64,000 nt of DNA from Bifidobacterium vespertilionis. Lineage in GTDB: Bacteria > Actinomycetota > Actinomycetes > Actinomycetales > Bifidobacteriaceae. Location: positions 58,789-122,788 of the forward strand of contig NZ_RZNZ01000007.1 in the NCBI RefSeq assembly GCF_008698145.1, in the 5' to 3' direction. Numbering within the stretch: position 1 is the stretch's first letter; every line of letters starts with the position of its first letter. Shown one piece after another: positions 17,554-26,563 of this stretch. A program made the translations under genes and the position numbers. The notes under the pieces were generated by a model. It ran no database searches and was not told where the DNA came from. It saw only the letters and a list, made by a program, of their open reading frames with translations.

Positions 17554-19161
17554 ATGGCGAAACTGGCGAAGGGCGCGAGGGAAAAAATCGGCGAATCATA
17601 CGTGGACGGGCACCTGACCCGCCCGGCGTTCGTATCCATCGCGATCCTCACCTTCATCACCTTCGTCGGCAACTTCACGCAGCTGCAGCTGAGTGCCGCG
17701 CTGCCCACGATCGTGTCCGAATTCAACATCTCCGTGACCACCGCCCAGTGGCTTACGTCGATCTTCCAGCTGGTCATGGGCGTGATGGTGCCGCTCACCG
17801 CATTCCTCACGCGTCGCTTCTCCACGCGGCAGATCGTGATCGTCTCCATGGCGGTGTTCACCGCGGGCTCGCTGTGCGCGTGGATCGGATCGTCGTTCCT
17901 GATCGTGTTGCTGGGCCGACTGCTCGAGGCCGTGGGCACGGGCGTGATGTGGCCGGTGCTGCAGATCACCGTGTTCTCCATCTACCCGCTCTCCCGCCGA
18001 GGCATGGCGATGGGCACGGTCGGCATGGCGATGAGCGTCGCCCCGGCGCTGGGCCCCACGATCGGCGGATGGCAGACCGACTCCTTCGGCTGGCGATCGA
18101 TCTTCCTGACCCTTACGGTGATCGGCGTGGCGTGCCTGATCATGGCGGTCCTGTGGCTGCGCGACTTCGGCGAGAACGATCCGGGGGCCAAGGCCGACTT
18201 CTTCTCCGTGGCGCTGTCCGTCTTCGGCTTCGGCGGGCTGATGTTCGGCTTCACGAACATCGAGGCGTTCCCGGCCACGCACCCGATGGTGTGGCTGTCC
18301 ACGTTGATCGGCGTGGTGGGCATCATCTGGTTCGTCGCCCGCCAGATCCGCAGGGCCCGCGCGGTGGCGGCGGACAAGCCCGGCGCGGAACCGCCGCTGC
18401 TCAATCTGGGCGTGCTGAGGAACCGCAGCTTCACGATCGGCACGATCTGCGCGGCCCTGAGCTTCTTCGCGTTCAGCTCGATCATGGTGATCATGCCGCT
18501 GTACATCCAGGACGATCGCGGCTTCTCCGCCACGATCAGCGGACTCGTGATGATGCCCGGCGCGTTCGGCATGTGCATCTCCCAGTACTTCGGCGGCAAG
18601 CTGCTCGACCGTCTCGGCGCGCGGCCCGTGGCCCTGTCCGGCACGATCATCCTGCTGTTCGGCACGATCATGCTGAGTCTGATCGACACCGACACGTGGA
18701 TCTGGTGGGTCTCGATCTGGCAGTTCATCCGGCAGATCGGCATGGGCTTCATCATCATGCCCATCACCACCTGGTCGCTCAACTGCCTTGAGCCTTCGGA
18801 GGTTTCGGCCGGATCCGCGGTCACCAACACCGTGCGGCAGATCGCCGGCGCTGTGGGCGCGCCCGTGCTGGTGATCCTGATGGAGACGCTGATCCAGCTG
18901 TACATGGGCGGCGCGTTCGGCTTTGCGGGGTCTGCGGGCTCGGCGGGTTCTACGGGGTCTGCGGGCTCGGCGGGTGGGCCCGATCCGATTCTGGCGTCGA
19001 TCTTCGGCACCCAGTGGACCCTGCGCGTCAGTGCGTTCCTGGTGTTCGTGCAACTGCTGATCGTGCTCTTCGGCGTGCGCGGCGAGGGTGCCGGTTCCAC
19101 GCACGACGTGGTCGCGAAGGCCCGCGCGCGAGCGGAAGCGCGATCGGCGGCTCGTCGCTAG
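17554..19161 (+). CDS. MFS drug/solute exporter, DHA2 type
   Basis: This 535-residue permease has the 14-helix pattern of the DHA2 (drug:H+ antiporter) family. It carries the motif A region LTRRFSTRQIVIV and motif C GTVGMAMSVAPALGPTIGGWQ, which is typical of exporters. The substrate is unknown. Near residues 450-475 an external loop carries a Gly-Ser-Ala repeat encoded by tandem DNA around 18927-18975, which looks like a recent in-frame expansion. It stands alone between repeat clusters and is not in an operon with the LacI regulator 600 bp downstream. Confidence 0.88.
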   Translation: MAKLAKGAREKIGESYVDGHLTRPAFVSIAILTFITFVGNFTQLQLSAALPTIVSEFNISVTTAQWLTSIFQLVMGVMVPLTAFLTRRFSTRQIVIVSMAVFTAGSLCAWIGSSFLIVLLGRLLEAVGTGVMWPVLQITVFSIYPLSRRGMAMGTVGMAMSVAPALGPTIGGWQTDSFGWRSIFLTLTVIGVACLIMAVLWLRDFGENDPGAKADFFSVALSVFGFGGLMFGFTNIEAFPATHPMVWLSTLIGVVGIIWFVARQIRRARAVAADKPGAEPPLLNLGVLRNRSFTIGTICAALSFFAFSSIMVIMPLYIQDDRGFSATISGLVMMPGAFGMCISQYFGGKLLDRLGARPVALSGTIILLFGTIMLSLIDTDTWIWWVSIWQFIRQIGMGFIIMPITTWSLNCLEPSEVSAGSAVTNTVRQIAGAVGAPVLVILMETLIQLYMGGAFGFAGSAGSAGSTGSAGSAGGPDPILASIFGTQWTLRVSAFLVFVQLLIVLFGVRGEGAGSTHDVVAKARARAEARSAARR

Positions 19162-19194
19162 ACGGCCGGATCGCGGTACTAAGGGCGGCTCCCT

Positions 19195-19600
19195 CGGCCA
19201 TCCTGAGCAGAGGCGTAGCCGTAGTCGAAGGATCCTGAATCTTGTGCGGAAGTTAAAGATCCTTCGACTCCGCTTCGCTACGCTCAGGATGACCAGGAGG
19301 GACTTCCCTCCGCTCAGGATGGAATGATTGGGGCCAGTCCTTTTTGTCATCCTGAGCGAAGCCCGTTAGGGCGTAGTCGAAGGATCCTTGGCCACTGTAC
19401 ATTGGTTGTGCTCGTTTATGCGCAGTGTTAAGGATCCTTCGACTCCGGCTGACGGTGTCCGGCTGCGCCGGACCGTCGCCGCCTTGGCGGCGGCTCCCCT
19501 CGCCTACGGACAGCCCACTGGGCTGTCCGCTTCACGGCTCAGTGCTCAGGATGACGGGGAGAGACTTCGCCTCGGCTCAGGATGACCGAGGGAGCCCAGC
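19195..19600. repeat. BIME-like cluster incl. extended element
   Basis: One inverted pair (about 19196-19292) is followed by another whose right half is the extended three-hairpin form (about 19340-19556). The spacers contain TTGGCCACTGTACATTGG and TTTATGCGCAGTGTTAAGG, a variant of the usual pair spacer. No gene is seen between 19162 and 19640. Confidence 0.87.
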
Positions 19601-19657
19601 CGGGGAAGCCGGGGAGCCCAGCCGGCACGACGCGCTCAGGAATTGTTCAGGAAGACG

Positions 19658-19669
19658 CGAACCGGTTCG
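19658..19669. promoter_or_regulatory. Candidate operator upstream of the LacI gene
   Basis: A perfect 12-bp palindrome CGAACCGGTTCG lies about 100 bp before the LacI-type regulator gene, with a TAGGAT box just after it (19672-19677). A central CG in a short palindrome is typical of LacI-family operators, so autoregulation is plausible. This is inference. Confidence 0.5.
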
Positions 19670-19765
19670 AGTAGGATGGAACCAACGTTCGAGATGTTCG
19701 ACAGGCAGGACAACAGTCAGAACCAAGGCAGGACGCAGGACAAAACAGGACAAAGGAGGTTCGCG

Positions 19766-21025
19766 ATGGTCGGAATGCGTGATGTGGCGCGCAAGGCGGG
19801 CGTGTCGTTGAGCACGGTGTCGCTGGTGGTCAACGGCAACGGGTATGTGTCCACGGAGATGCGCGCGAGGGTCACGGCCGCCATGAAGTCGCTCAACTAC
19901 GTGCCCAACGAGCTGGCGCGCAATCTGTATCACGACCGCACGAACATGGTGGGTGTGATCGTGCCGACCATCCGCCACCCGTTCTTCGCCACGCTGGTCG
20001 CCGGACTGCAGGGGCGGCTGTTCGACGCGGGGTACCGCACGATCGTGTGCTCCACGGCGGATATGGGATCCGGCGAGGACCAGTACGTGGACATGCTGCG
20101 CCGGCACATGATGGACGGCCTGATCATGGTGGGCCACACCACGCATCCGGCCGACTACTGGACGTCGATCCGACGGCCCATCGTCGCCTTCGACCGCTAT
20201 CTGGGCGCGTCGATCCCGTCGATCGGCTCCGATCATGAGCAGGGCGGCGAGCTGGCCGCGACGATGTTCGCGCTCACCGGCGTGCGTCATGTGGTGGAGA
20301 TCGGCGGCCCGCGATCGCAGTACAACGATCTGCTCAGCGCGGACATGAAGGGCGGTCAGGACACCCCGCGGCAAAGCGCACCGGATCCCACGGCGCAGCC
20401 CAGCACATCGGCGCAGCCCGCCGCCGCGATCGACGCCGATCTCGATCACTTGGGCGGCAACACCACGTTCCCGCCCGTGCGCTACCACCTCGCCTTCGAG
20501 CGCACACTGGATCTGGCGGGCATCCGCTGGGACTACCTCGAGGTGCCGGACGTGAGCGATTTCTCGGCGTTCGAGTCGGTGGCGCGCGAGGCGTTCGATC
20601 GCTTCCCGGAGGCCGATGCGATCGTGGCCCCGGACATGGCCGCTGCGTTCTGCGTGCAGGAAGCGCTGCGACGCGGCGTGCGGGTGCCTGATCACATGCA
20701 GATCATGGCGTACGACGGCACGTACGTGACCGATCTGGCGGGCATGCGCATCACATCGATCCTGCAGGATTTCGATTCGCTCGTGGAGACCGTCTCGCAA
20801 CGGATGATCGCGGAGATGGGCGGATCGGACGATGCGGGGACGAATCCGGATCCGAACGTTGCCGGCATAAACGCCGAGCCCGCCGCGCCCGCGCCGGCTC
20901 CGGCACCCGGTCTCGTGGGCGATCTGATCCCCATGCAGGTCAAGCTCGGCGAGACCACGCGCATGACCGACGCCGTGCATCAGCTGCTGTTCGGCCCCGA
21001 TTCGACGCCGGCGCAGACGGACTGA
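19766..21025 (+). CDS. LacI-family transcriptional regulator
   Basis: The N-terminal helix-turn-helix is clear (MRDVARKAGVSLSTVSLVVN), followed by the hinge (YVPNELARNL) and a periplasmic-binding-protein-like sensor domain (VGVIVPTIRHPFFATLVAGLQ; DGLIMVGHTT; PEADAIVAPDMAAAFCVQEALRRG). The start at 19766 is set by AGGAGG six bases upstream. Upstream in-frame codons lack this. Two polar low-complexity inserts interrupt the sensor domain (about residues 195-225 with PTAQPSTSAQPAAA, and about 355-385 with AAPAPAPAP), which is unusual for the family. No sugar genes are adjacent, so the ligand is unknown. Confidence 0.9.
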   Translation: MVGMRDVARKAGVSLSTVSLVVNGNGYVSTEMRARVTAAMKSLNYVPNELARNLYHDRTNMVGVIVPTIRHPFFATLVAGLQGRLFDAGYRTIVCSTADMGSGEDQYVDMLRRHMMDGLIMVGHTTHPADYWTSIRRPIVAFDRYLGASIPSIGSDHEQGGELAATMFALTGVRHVVEIGGPRSQYNDLLSADMKGGQDTPRQSAPDPTAQPSTSAQPAAAIDADLDHLGGNTTFPPVRYHLAFERTLDLAGIRWDYLEVPDVSDFSAFESVAREAFDRFPEADAIVAPDMAAAFCVQEALRRGVRVPDHMQIMAYDGTYVTDLAGMRITSILQDFDSLVETVSQRMIAEMGGSDDAGTNPDPNVAGINAEPAAPAPAPAPGLVGDLIPMQVKLGETTRMTDAVHQLLFGPDSTPAQTD

Positions 21026-21049
21026 GCGCACGGAGCCGATCAAGCCGAT

Positions 21050-21101
21050 GCAGAATTCTTCCAACCTGCGCCCCCGGAATCGCAGATTGGAAGGATTCTG
21101 C
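21050..21101. repeat. Long palindrome after the LacI gene (family F)
   Basis: Arms of 21 bp at 21050-21070 and 21081-21101 differ at two positions and enclose a 10-base loop. The key core is TTCCAACCTGCG/CGCAGATTGGAA. A related degenerate pair (TTCCAATCTGCAG, TTCCAACCTGCG, CGCAGGTTGG) continues to about 21178. The element could end lacI transcription, but it has no T-run. No other feature is seen before purA. Confidence 0.8.
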
Positions 21102-21296
21102 ATGTGAGCGGCTCAAACGCGTTTCCAATCTGCAGATTCTTTCCAACCTGCGAAAATCGGGGCGCAGGTTGGGGAAAATCGACATGGCGGCTGGGCGCGC
21201 GTGCAATGTGAGACGCGTGCGCGCACGGTTTAGGGCTCGCGTTAGGCTATGAGGCGGCTTGATCTTTAATACGGCATAACCTGCGGAGGTGCAATC

Positions 21297-22598
21297 ATGC
21301 CCGGAATCGTGTTGATTGGCGCACAGTGGGGCGACGAGGGCAAGGGCAAGGCCACCGACCTCATCGGCACCCATGTGGACTACGTCGCCCGCTTCAACGG
21401 CGGAAACAACGCCGGACACACGGTGGTGGTCGGCGACGAGACGTACGCGCTGCACCTGCTGCCCTCCGGCATCATCTCCCCCAACGTCACCCCCGTGATC
21501 GGCAACGGCGTCGTGGTGGACGTGGAGGTGCTCTTCCAGGAGATCGACGGCCTGCAGAGCCGCGGCGTGGACTGCTCCCGCCTGCTGGTGAGCGAGGCCG
21601 CGCACATCATCGCCCCGTACCACCGCGTGATCGACAAGGTCACCGAGCGCTTCCTGGGCAAGCACAAGATCGGCACCACCGGCCGCGGCATCGGCCCGGC
21701 GTACGCGGACAAGATCAACCGCGTGGGCATCCGCGTGCACGACCTGTTCAACGCCAACCACCTGCACGACAAGGTTGAGGCCAGCCTGCACCAGAAGAAC
21801 CAGATGCTGGTCAAGCTGTACAACCGCCGCCCCATCGACGTGGACCAGACCACGGACGAGCTGCTCAAGCTGGGCGAGCGCCTCAAGCCGTACGTGGCCA
21901 ACACGTCGCTGATCCTCAACAAGGCTCTGGACGAGGGCAAGACCGTGCTGTTCGAGGGTGGCCAGGCCACCATGCTGGACGTGGACCACGGCACCTATCC
22001 GTTCGTCACCTCCTCCAACCCCACCGCCGGCGGCGCCTGCACGGGCACCGGCGTGGGCCCCACCAAAATCGATCGCGTGATCGGCGTGGCCAAGGCGTAC
22101 GTGACCCGCGTGGGCGAGGGCCCCTTCCCCACCGAGCAGTTCGGTGAGCAGGGCGATTGGCTGCGCGCGCAGGGCCACGAATACGGCGTGACCACCGGCC
22201 GCCCGCGCCGCTGCGGCTGGTTCGACGCCGTGGTGACCCGCTACGCCTCCCAGGTCAACGGCCTGACGGACATCGTGCTCACCAAGCTGGACGTGCTCAC
22301 CGGCCTCAAGGAGATCTCGATCTGCGTGGCGTACGAGGTGGAGAACGAAGACGGCACCGTGACCCGCTACGACGACATGCCCACCGATCAGGCCGCGTTC
22401 TCCGCCGCCAAGCCGGTGTACGAGACCATGCCGGGCTGGGACGAGGACATCTCCAAGGTCCACAGCTTCGAGGACCTGCCGGCCACCTGCCAGGCGTATG
22501 TGAAGCGCCTTGAGGAGATCAGCAACTGCCGCATCTCCGTGATCGGCACCGGCCCCCAGCGCGACCACATCATTCAGGTCCACTCCCTGCTCGCCTGA
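21297..22598 (+). CDS. purA: Adenylosuccinate synthetase
   Basis: This enzyme of 433 residues joins aspartate to IMP using GTP, the first step from IMP to AMP. The N-terminal [17 protein letters not shown] is the signature P-loop. [26 protein letters not shown] and the C-terminal [10 protein letters not shown] also match. GGAGG is seven bases before the ATG. It is monocistronic or leads into the CrcB genes 60 bp downstream, with no obvious terminator between. Confidence 0.98.
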   Translation: MPGIVLIGAQWGDEGKGKATDLIGTHVDYVARFNGGNNAGHTVVVGDETYALHLLPSGIISPNVTPVIGNGVVVDVEVLFQEIDGLQSRGVDCSRLLVSEAAHIIAPYHRVIDKVTERFLGKHKIGTTGRGIGPAYADKINRVGIRVHDLFNANHLHDKVEASLHQKNQMLVKLYNRRPIDVDQTTDELLKLGERLKPYVANTSLILNKALDEGKTVLFEGGQATMLDVDHGTYPFVTSSNPTAGGACTGTGVGPTKIDRVIGVAKAYVTRVGEGPFPTEQFGEQGDWLRAQGHEYGVTTGRPRRCGWFDAVVTRYASQVNGLTDIVLTKLDVLTGLKEISICVAYEVENEDGTVTRYDDMPTDQAAFSAAKPVYETMPGWDEDISKVHSFEDLPATCQAYVKRLEEISNCRISVIGTGPQRDHIIQVHSLLA

Positions 22599-22658
22599 CC
22601 TTTCGGCCGTCGAACATCCGTTTGGCGGCCATTTCGACTATTTGCGGACATTGCGCCT

Positions 22659-24425
22659 ATGACCACATCAGACAACGAATCCACCGGCTTGTCCGGATTG
22701 AACCGCGGTCGCATCGTCGAACCGGCGGCGACCACGCAAACCATCGTCTCCCCCATGGCCCCGGCCTCTGGGGACGTGCGCGGCTTCAGGCGAGGTGGAT
22801 CCAGTGACGCGTCCGGTTCCGGTTCGGCAGGTTCCGACGGCTCGCCGCTGACGGACATCGTGCTGTATCTGGTGGTGTTCCTGGGCGGCTGCGTGGGCAC
22901 GGCCATGCGTTACGGGATCAGTCTGGCGATCCCGAACACCGCGGCCCAGAGCGGTCTGCTGTCCGTATTCCACACGGCCACGTTCGTGGCGAACATGCTC
23001 GCCTGCTTCATCTTCGCGTGGCTGACCGCGTCGATGGGACGGGCCAGGTGGATCCCCGCGCGCACGCGCGAGCTGGTGAACCGCGGTGTGGGCATGGGCA
23101 TGTGCGGTGGTTTTTCGACGTTGAGCGCAATGGTGATCGAGGAGCTGATGAGCTGGCGCGGGGGCAACATCGCAGGTGTGGCGTTCTATGAGATCGTGAG
23201 TTTCGCATGCGGTCTGGCGGTGGCATACGGCGGCGCGAAGCTGGCGCTGGCGATGACCGCGTCGCGTGCGGGCGCGGGCGCTGGTTCCGGCGCTGGTTCC
23301 GGCGAATCCGATCGTGTAGCCGGCAGGACGGCGACCGGAACGGGATTCGCACCCGTGCAGGGGCTGGACGGCGTGCCAGGTTCCGTCTCGTCCGCTTCCG
23401 GAGCGCTGGGGACGACCGGCACGAGTCCGATCGCCGCGGGCAGTGCGGGCAGGATGATCACCGTGGAGGATGCCGAGGCGGCCGCCGACGCGTTTTTGGC
23501 GGCGAATCCGACCGATATCGAGGATAACGAGGCCACGGTGGCGTCAGGCATGGCAGCCGCCGCTTTGGGTGATGCGCATGCCAGCGCGCCTGTCAACGCG
23601 CCCGTCGTCCCGGCGTCGATCGCGCCTGATGCGCGGGACGCCGATCCCCGGAGCACCGATCCCCGCGCCGCGGATGCACGACGCGTCCGCACAGCCGCCA
23701 GCACGTCTGCGGATCTAGGCACCGGAGCCGGCGTGCAGGTCGCCCGTGCGACGGCTGATGAGGCTCCCACCGAGGTGTTCGGACGGGCGCGCAAGGTGCA
23801 TCATCGCAACTCGGTTAAGCCGCCGATGCTGGACCGCGTGAACGCCGACGCGCTCGTCTTCGGGCCCGTGTCGCGCAATTCGCAGGTGGTGGAGAAGGCG
23901 CTGCCGAAGCTGGTGTTCCCGTCGTTCCGCGACGATGACGTGGATGAGGGGGATGCGGCGGCTGAGGCTGTTGAGACCGAGAGCGAGACTGCTGAGGTTA
24001 AGGATACTGTCGAGGTTAAGGATCCTTCGGCTACGCTCCGCTCCCCTCAGGATGACGGGGAGGAGACTGCCGAGGCAGGTGCCTCTTTGGATGACGAGGC
24101 AGGCCAGGATGACAGGGCGGGGCTGACCGAGCTGGGCGAGGCCGGTCAGGACGATAACGCGGAGACTCCGGAAGAGATCGCGGACGATCAGAAGACCGAG
24201 GGCAAGGATCCTTCGACTCCGCTGCGCTCCACTCAGGATGACGAAGAGGAGACCCCGGAGCAAGCCTCCGAGCCGGAACCGACGGTGAAGCCGCTGTTCG
24301 TGCCGAACATCGTCAGCGATGCGGACGACGACGCGCCCAGCTTCGCGCGCATCATCACGGCCGTCAACGAACGACATCAGGATGACGTCAAACCCACCCA
24401 GCGCAACGGGGAGGCTGGGCGATGA
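22659..24425 (+). CDS. crcB: CrcB/FluC fluoride channel subunit with long disordered C-terminal tail
   Basis: This 588-residue protein contains a four-helix CrcB domain at about residues 65-205 (VVFLGGCVGTAMRYGISL; ATFVANMLACFIFAWLTA; GMGMCGGFSTLSAMVIEEL). CrcB proteins form dimeric fluoride export channels and are normally about 110-130 residues. The remaining 380 residues are low complexity and acidic. Within them, two BIME half-elements are read in frame (24015-24056 and 24204-24245), giving KDPSATLRSPQDD and KDPSTPLRSTQDD. The stop overlaps the start of the second crcB (ATGA), so the two subunits are translationally coupled. The exact start is uncertain. There is no room for, and no sign of, a fluoride riboswitch. 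Confidence 0.85.
   Translation: MTTSDNESTGLSGLNRGRIVEPAATTQTIVSPMAPASGDVRGFRRGGSSDASGSGSAGSDGSPLTDIVLYLVVFLGGCVGTAMRYGISLAIPNTAAQSGLLSVFHTATFVANMLACFIFAWLTASMGRARWIPARTRELVNRGVGMGMCGGFSTLSAMVIEELMSWRGGNIAGVAFYEIVSFACGLAVAYGGAKLALAMTASRAGAGAGSGAGSGESDRVAGRTATGTGFAPVQGLDGVPGSVSSASGALGTTGTSPIAAGSAGRMITVEDAEAAADAFLAANPTDIEDNEATVASGMAAAALGDAHASAPVNAPVVPASIAPDARDADPRSTDPRAADARRVRTAASTSADLGTGAGVQVARATADEAPTEVFGRARKVHHRNSVKPPMLDRVNADALVFGPVSRNSQVVEKALPKLVFPSFRDDDVDEGDAAAEAVETESETAEVKDTVEVKDPSATLRSPQDDGEETAEAGASLDDEAGQDDRAGLTELGEAGQDDNAETPEEIADDQKTEGKDPSTPLRSTQDDEEETPEQASEPEPTVKPLFVPNIVSDADDDAPSFARIITAVNERHQDDVKPTQRNGEAGR
24015..24056 (+). repeat. BIME half-element inside crcB coding sequence (first)
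   Basis: The frame reads through GGATCCTTCG...CTCAGGATGAC, the same words as the intergenic half-element, producing KDPSATLRSPQDD in the protein tail. A second in-frame copy is at 24204-24245. Between them are further AGGATGAC words (about 24109). Confidence 0.88.
24204..24245 (+). repeat. BIME half-element inside crcB coding sequence (second)
   Basis: GGATCCTTCGACTCCGCTGC is followed by CTCAGGATGACGAAGAG. Read in frame it gives KDPSTPLRSTQDDEEE. Together with the first copy it shows the tail was built, at least in part, from extragenic repeat DNA. Confidence 0.88.
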
Positions 24426-24796
24426 TGGTCTTCCTCGGCATCTGCGCGTGCGGCGGACTTGGCGCGGTGGCCCGATTCGTGCTCACCGTCTCGATCAAGC
24501 AGTGGTGGAAGCACCCCTTCCCGCTGCCCACGTTCATCATCAACATCATCGCCACCTTCTGCGCGGGCGTGGCGGCCGGTGCCTACGCGCAACTGGCCGT
24601 GACCCATCCCACGTACCTGCTGTTCGTCACCGGCTTCCTGGGCGGATTCTCCACGTTCTCCACGGCCATCAACGAGATCGTCACGCTGGCTCGCAAGGGC
24701 AAAACGCCCCTTGCGGCGGCCTATCTGGCGGCGACCATGCTCGTGCCTCTCCTGTGCGTCACCGGCGGCTGGCTGCTCGCCGGCGCATTGCTGTAG
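24422..24796 (+). CDS. crcB: CrcB/FluC fluoride channel subunit (short partner)
   Basis: This 124-residue protein with four membrane helices is of normal CrcB size. It shows GGLGAVARFVLTV near the start, FIINIIATFCAGV in helix 2 (the conserved Asn), and TGFLGGFSTFSTAINEI (the GxxGGxxTFSTF-like motif lining the pore). Its ATG overlaps the stop of the long CrcB by four bases. Adjacent crcB pairs in Gram-positive bacteria are thought to form heteromeric channels, so this is probably the pore partner of the fusion protein. Confidence 0.93.
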   Translation: MMVFLGICACGGLGAVARFVLTVSIKQWWKHPFPLPTFIINIIATFCAGVAAGAYAQLAVTHPTYLLFVTGFLGGFSTFSTAINEIVTLARKGKTPLAAAYLAATMLVPLLCVTGGWLLAGALL

Positions 24797-24804
24797 TTTG
24801 TAGT

Positions 24805-24930
24805 CCTGCGCAATGGATTTGCTCATTGTGCGGCCGCTCGATCGCAAAGTGAGCGGATCCATTGCCGTAGCACCCCCCAAAGCCGGCTCACGCATTGGAT
24901 TTGCTCATTCTGACGCCAATCGATCATTCT
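24805..24930. repeat. TGAGC hairpin (family C, copy 2)
   Basis: One complete hairpin (about 24806-24865; GCAATGGATTTGCTCATT facing AGTGAGCGGATCCATTGC) is followed by a half unit (CGCATTGGATTTGCTCATTC). It follows the second crcB gene on the same strand and may act as its 3' end. It belongs to the family filling 10689-11232. Confidence 0.82.
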
Positions 24931-25034
24931 GCGGCGCCCTAGCGAACGCGGCAAAGTGAATAATACGTGATGCCCGCGCGTCCGCATCGGCGTCCTTATA
25001 GGCTGTAGGCGGATTGTCAGTTTAAGGAGTGTTT

Positions 25035-26375
25035 ATGGCGACCCAAAACGATGAGCCGAATGACGTCGGCATGGAGCATCAGCTCGACAATGTATCCGAT
25101 CATGACATCGAGGAATTGGATTTCAACGGCAGTGCGCAAGGCAACGGGGGCTCGCGGATGAAGCGCGGCGCGGGCAAGATGGTGGCGATTGTGTTGGCCG
25201 TGATCGTGGCGATCGGCGGCTTGGGCACCGCTGGCGGCTGGTACTGGTACAACAACCTCCGGCAGTACCCGGTGATCGTGGACGGGCAGATCGTGAACAT
25301 CCGCAACGGCCATTCGATCGAGCGCATCCTGCAGGACAACGCCGATTTCCAGAAGGTTCCGGGTCGCCTCATCTCGCTGACCGGCAAGGTGCTGGACGAC
25401 AAGGGCGGCGAGCCGATCAAGGTGACCGTCAACGGCGTCGAAGTGCCGCAGGACAAGCTCGCGTCCACCCATCTCAAGGAGCAGGACGAGGTCACGCTGG
25501 AGAACGGCGCGGACAAGGAGGAGGAGCACGAGGACAAGGTCGAGGTGATTCCGCACGGCAAGAAGGCCACGAACATCGTGACCGGCGGCATCATCCAGCT
25601 GCACCTGCCCGGCTCCGACGGCACCAAGGAGACGTGGGTCGGCAAGGTGTCCGGCGAAGTGGTGGACAAGGGCGTGACCAAGGAGCCGGTGGACGAGCAA
25701 ATCACCGCGCTCACGCCGCACGTGCCCGCGGACAGGAAGGTCATCGCGCTCACCTTCGACGACGGCCCCAGCGAATACACGCCCAGGATGCTGGACATCT
25801 TCAAGGAGAAGGGCGTGCACGTGACCTTCTTCAACATCGGCACACAGTCGGCGGAGATGAAGGACACCGTCAAGCGCATGGTCGACGAGGGGCATCAGGT
25901 GGGCAGCCACTCGAACACGCACCCGTTCCTGCCCAAGCTCAGCGACGACGGCCTGCGCTCCGAGCTCACCGCGGGCTTCGACGGTCTGGCTTCGGCCGGC
26001 GTGACCTCGCGCATGTTCCGCTCCCCCTACGGCGCGTTCACCAACAAGGACTGGGAGCGCGCGGGCGATCTCATCTCCACCAACGTGCTGTGGGACATCG
26101 ACACGCTCGACTGGAAGATGCCGGGCGCGCAGGCCATCCACGACACCGTGCTCAAGCAGGCGCACAACGGGGCGATCGCGCTCATGCACACCGGCGGCGG
26201 CAACCGCGAACAGGACATCGAGGCGCTGCCCGGCATCATCGACGACCTCAAGGCGCAGGGCTACGAGTTCGTGACCGTGGGCGAGCTCATGGCCATGGAT
26301 CAGAAGCAGCGCTTCCCCGAGTGGGCCATCAAGGGCGAGCTGCCGACGGCCGCCGCCTCGGCTTCGGAGTCCTAG
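25035..26375 (+). CDS. Membrane-anchored polysaccharide deacetylase (NodB domain)
   Basis: This 446-residue protein has an acidic cytoplasmic N-terminus, one membrane helix (about residues 50-70, VAIVLAVIVAIGGLGTAGG), a spacer domain, and an extracellular NodB domain (about 235-425). The catalytic motifs are TFDDGPSEYTP (metal-binding Asp-Asp), SHSNTHPFLPKL (two His), FRSPYGAFTN, DIDTLDW and ALMHTGGGN (catalytic His). It probably deacetylates peptidoglycan or another wall glycan. AAGGAGT lies before ATG 25035. A GTG two codons earlier overlaps that site. The first 170 residues after the anchor are unrecognised. Confidence 0.9.
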   Translation: MATQNDEPNDVGMEHQLDNVSDHDIEELDFNGSAQGNGGSRMKRGAGKMVAIVLAVIVAIGGLGTAGGWYWYNNLRQYPVIVDGQIVNIRNGHSIERILQDNADFQKVPGRLISLTGKVLDDKGGEPIKVTVNGVEVPQDKLASTHLKEQDEVTLENGADKEEEHEDKVEVIPHGKKATNIVTGGIIQLHLPGSDGTKETWVGKVSGEVVDKGVTKEPVDEQITALTPHVPADRKVIALTFDDGPSEYTPRMLDIFKEKGVHVTFFNIGTQSAEMKDTVKRMVDEGHQVGSHSNTHPFLPKLSDDGLRSELTAGFDGLASAGVTSRMFRSPYGAFTNKDWERAGDLISTNVLWDIDTLDWKMPGAQAIHDTVLKQAHNGAIALMHTGGGNREQDIEALPGIIDDLKAQGYEFVTVGELMAMDQKQRFPEWAIKGELPTAAASASES

Positions 26376-26404
26376 TCCTTCGCGGGTTCCGCGAGCAAGT
26401 ATCT

Positions 26405-26449
26405 GCGCTTTTGGGGCGGATTTCGAGACCGAATCCGCCCCAAAAGCGC
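26405..26449. repeat. Perfect 18-bp palindrome after the deacetylase gene
   Basis: Arms 26405-26422 and 26432-26449 (GCGCTTTTGGGGCGGATT and complement) enclose a 9-base loop. The arm shares GGGGCGGATTT with the family D element that follows. It lies 30 bp after the stop codon and could end transcription, but there is no T-run. Confidence 0.85.
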
Positions 26450-26509
26450 GGACAGCATGAAATCGTGGACACACGGTGGACACAATCGGGACACAATCGG
26501 GGGCGCACA

Positions 26510-26553
26510 CGCGAATTTGGCGCGCATTCGGCGCGAATTTGGCGCGCATTCGG
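26510..26553. repeat. Two tandem copies of a 22-bp unit
   Basis: The 22-bp unit beginning CGCGAATTTGGCGCG is perfectly repeated at 26510-26531 and 26532-26553. It is preceded by short GGGACACAATC repeats (about 26475-26500). It lies at the left edge of the family D inverted repeat. Confidence 0.8.
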
Positions 26554-26563
26554 CGGCTATCTC

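Noticed and set aside
19643..19765. N-terminal extension of the LacI regulator
   Set aside because: The extra 41 codons are polar and unlike the family, while AGGAGG six bases before 19766 fits the normal start. The extension overlaps the promoter region.
22599..22658. Fluoride riboswitch before crcB
   Set aside because: The 60-base purA-crcB gap is too short and lacks the conserved GGCGAUGG...CUGAUG pattern.
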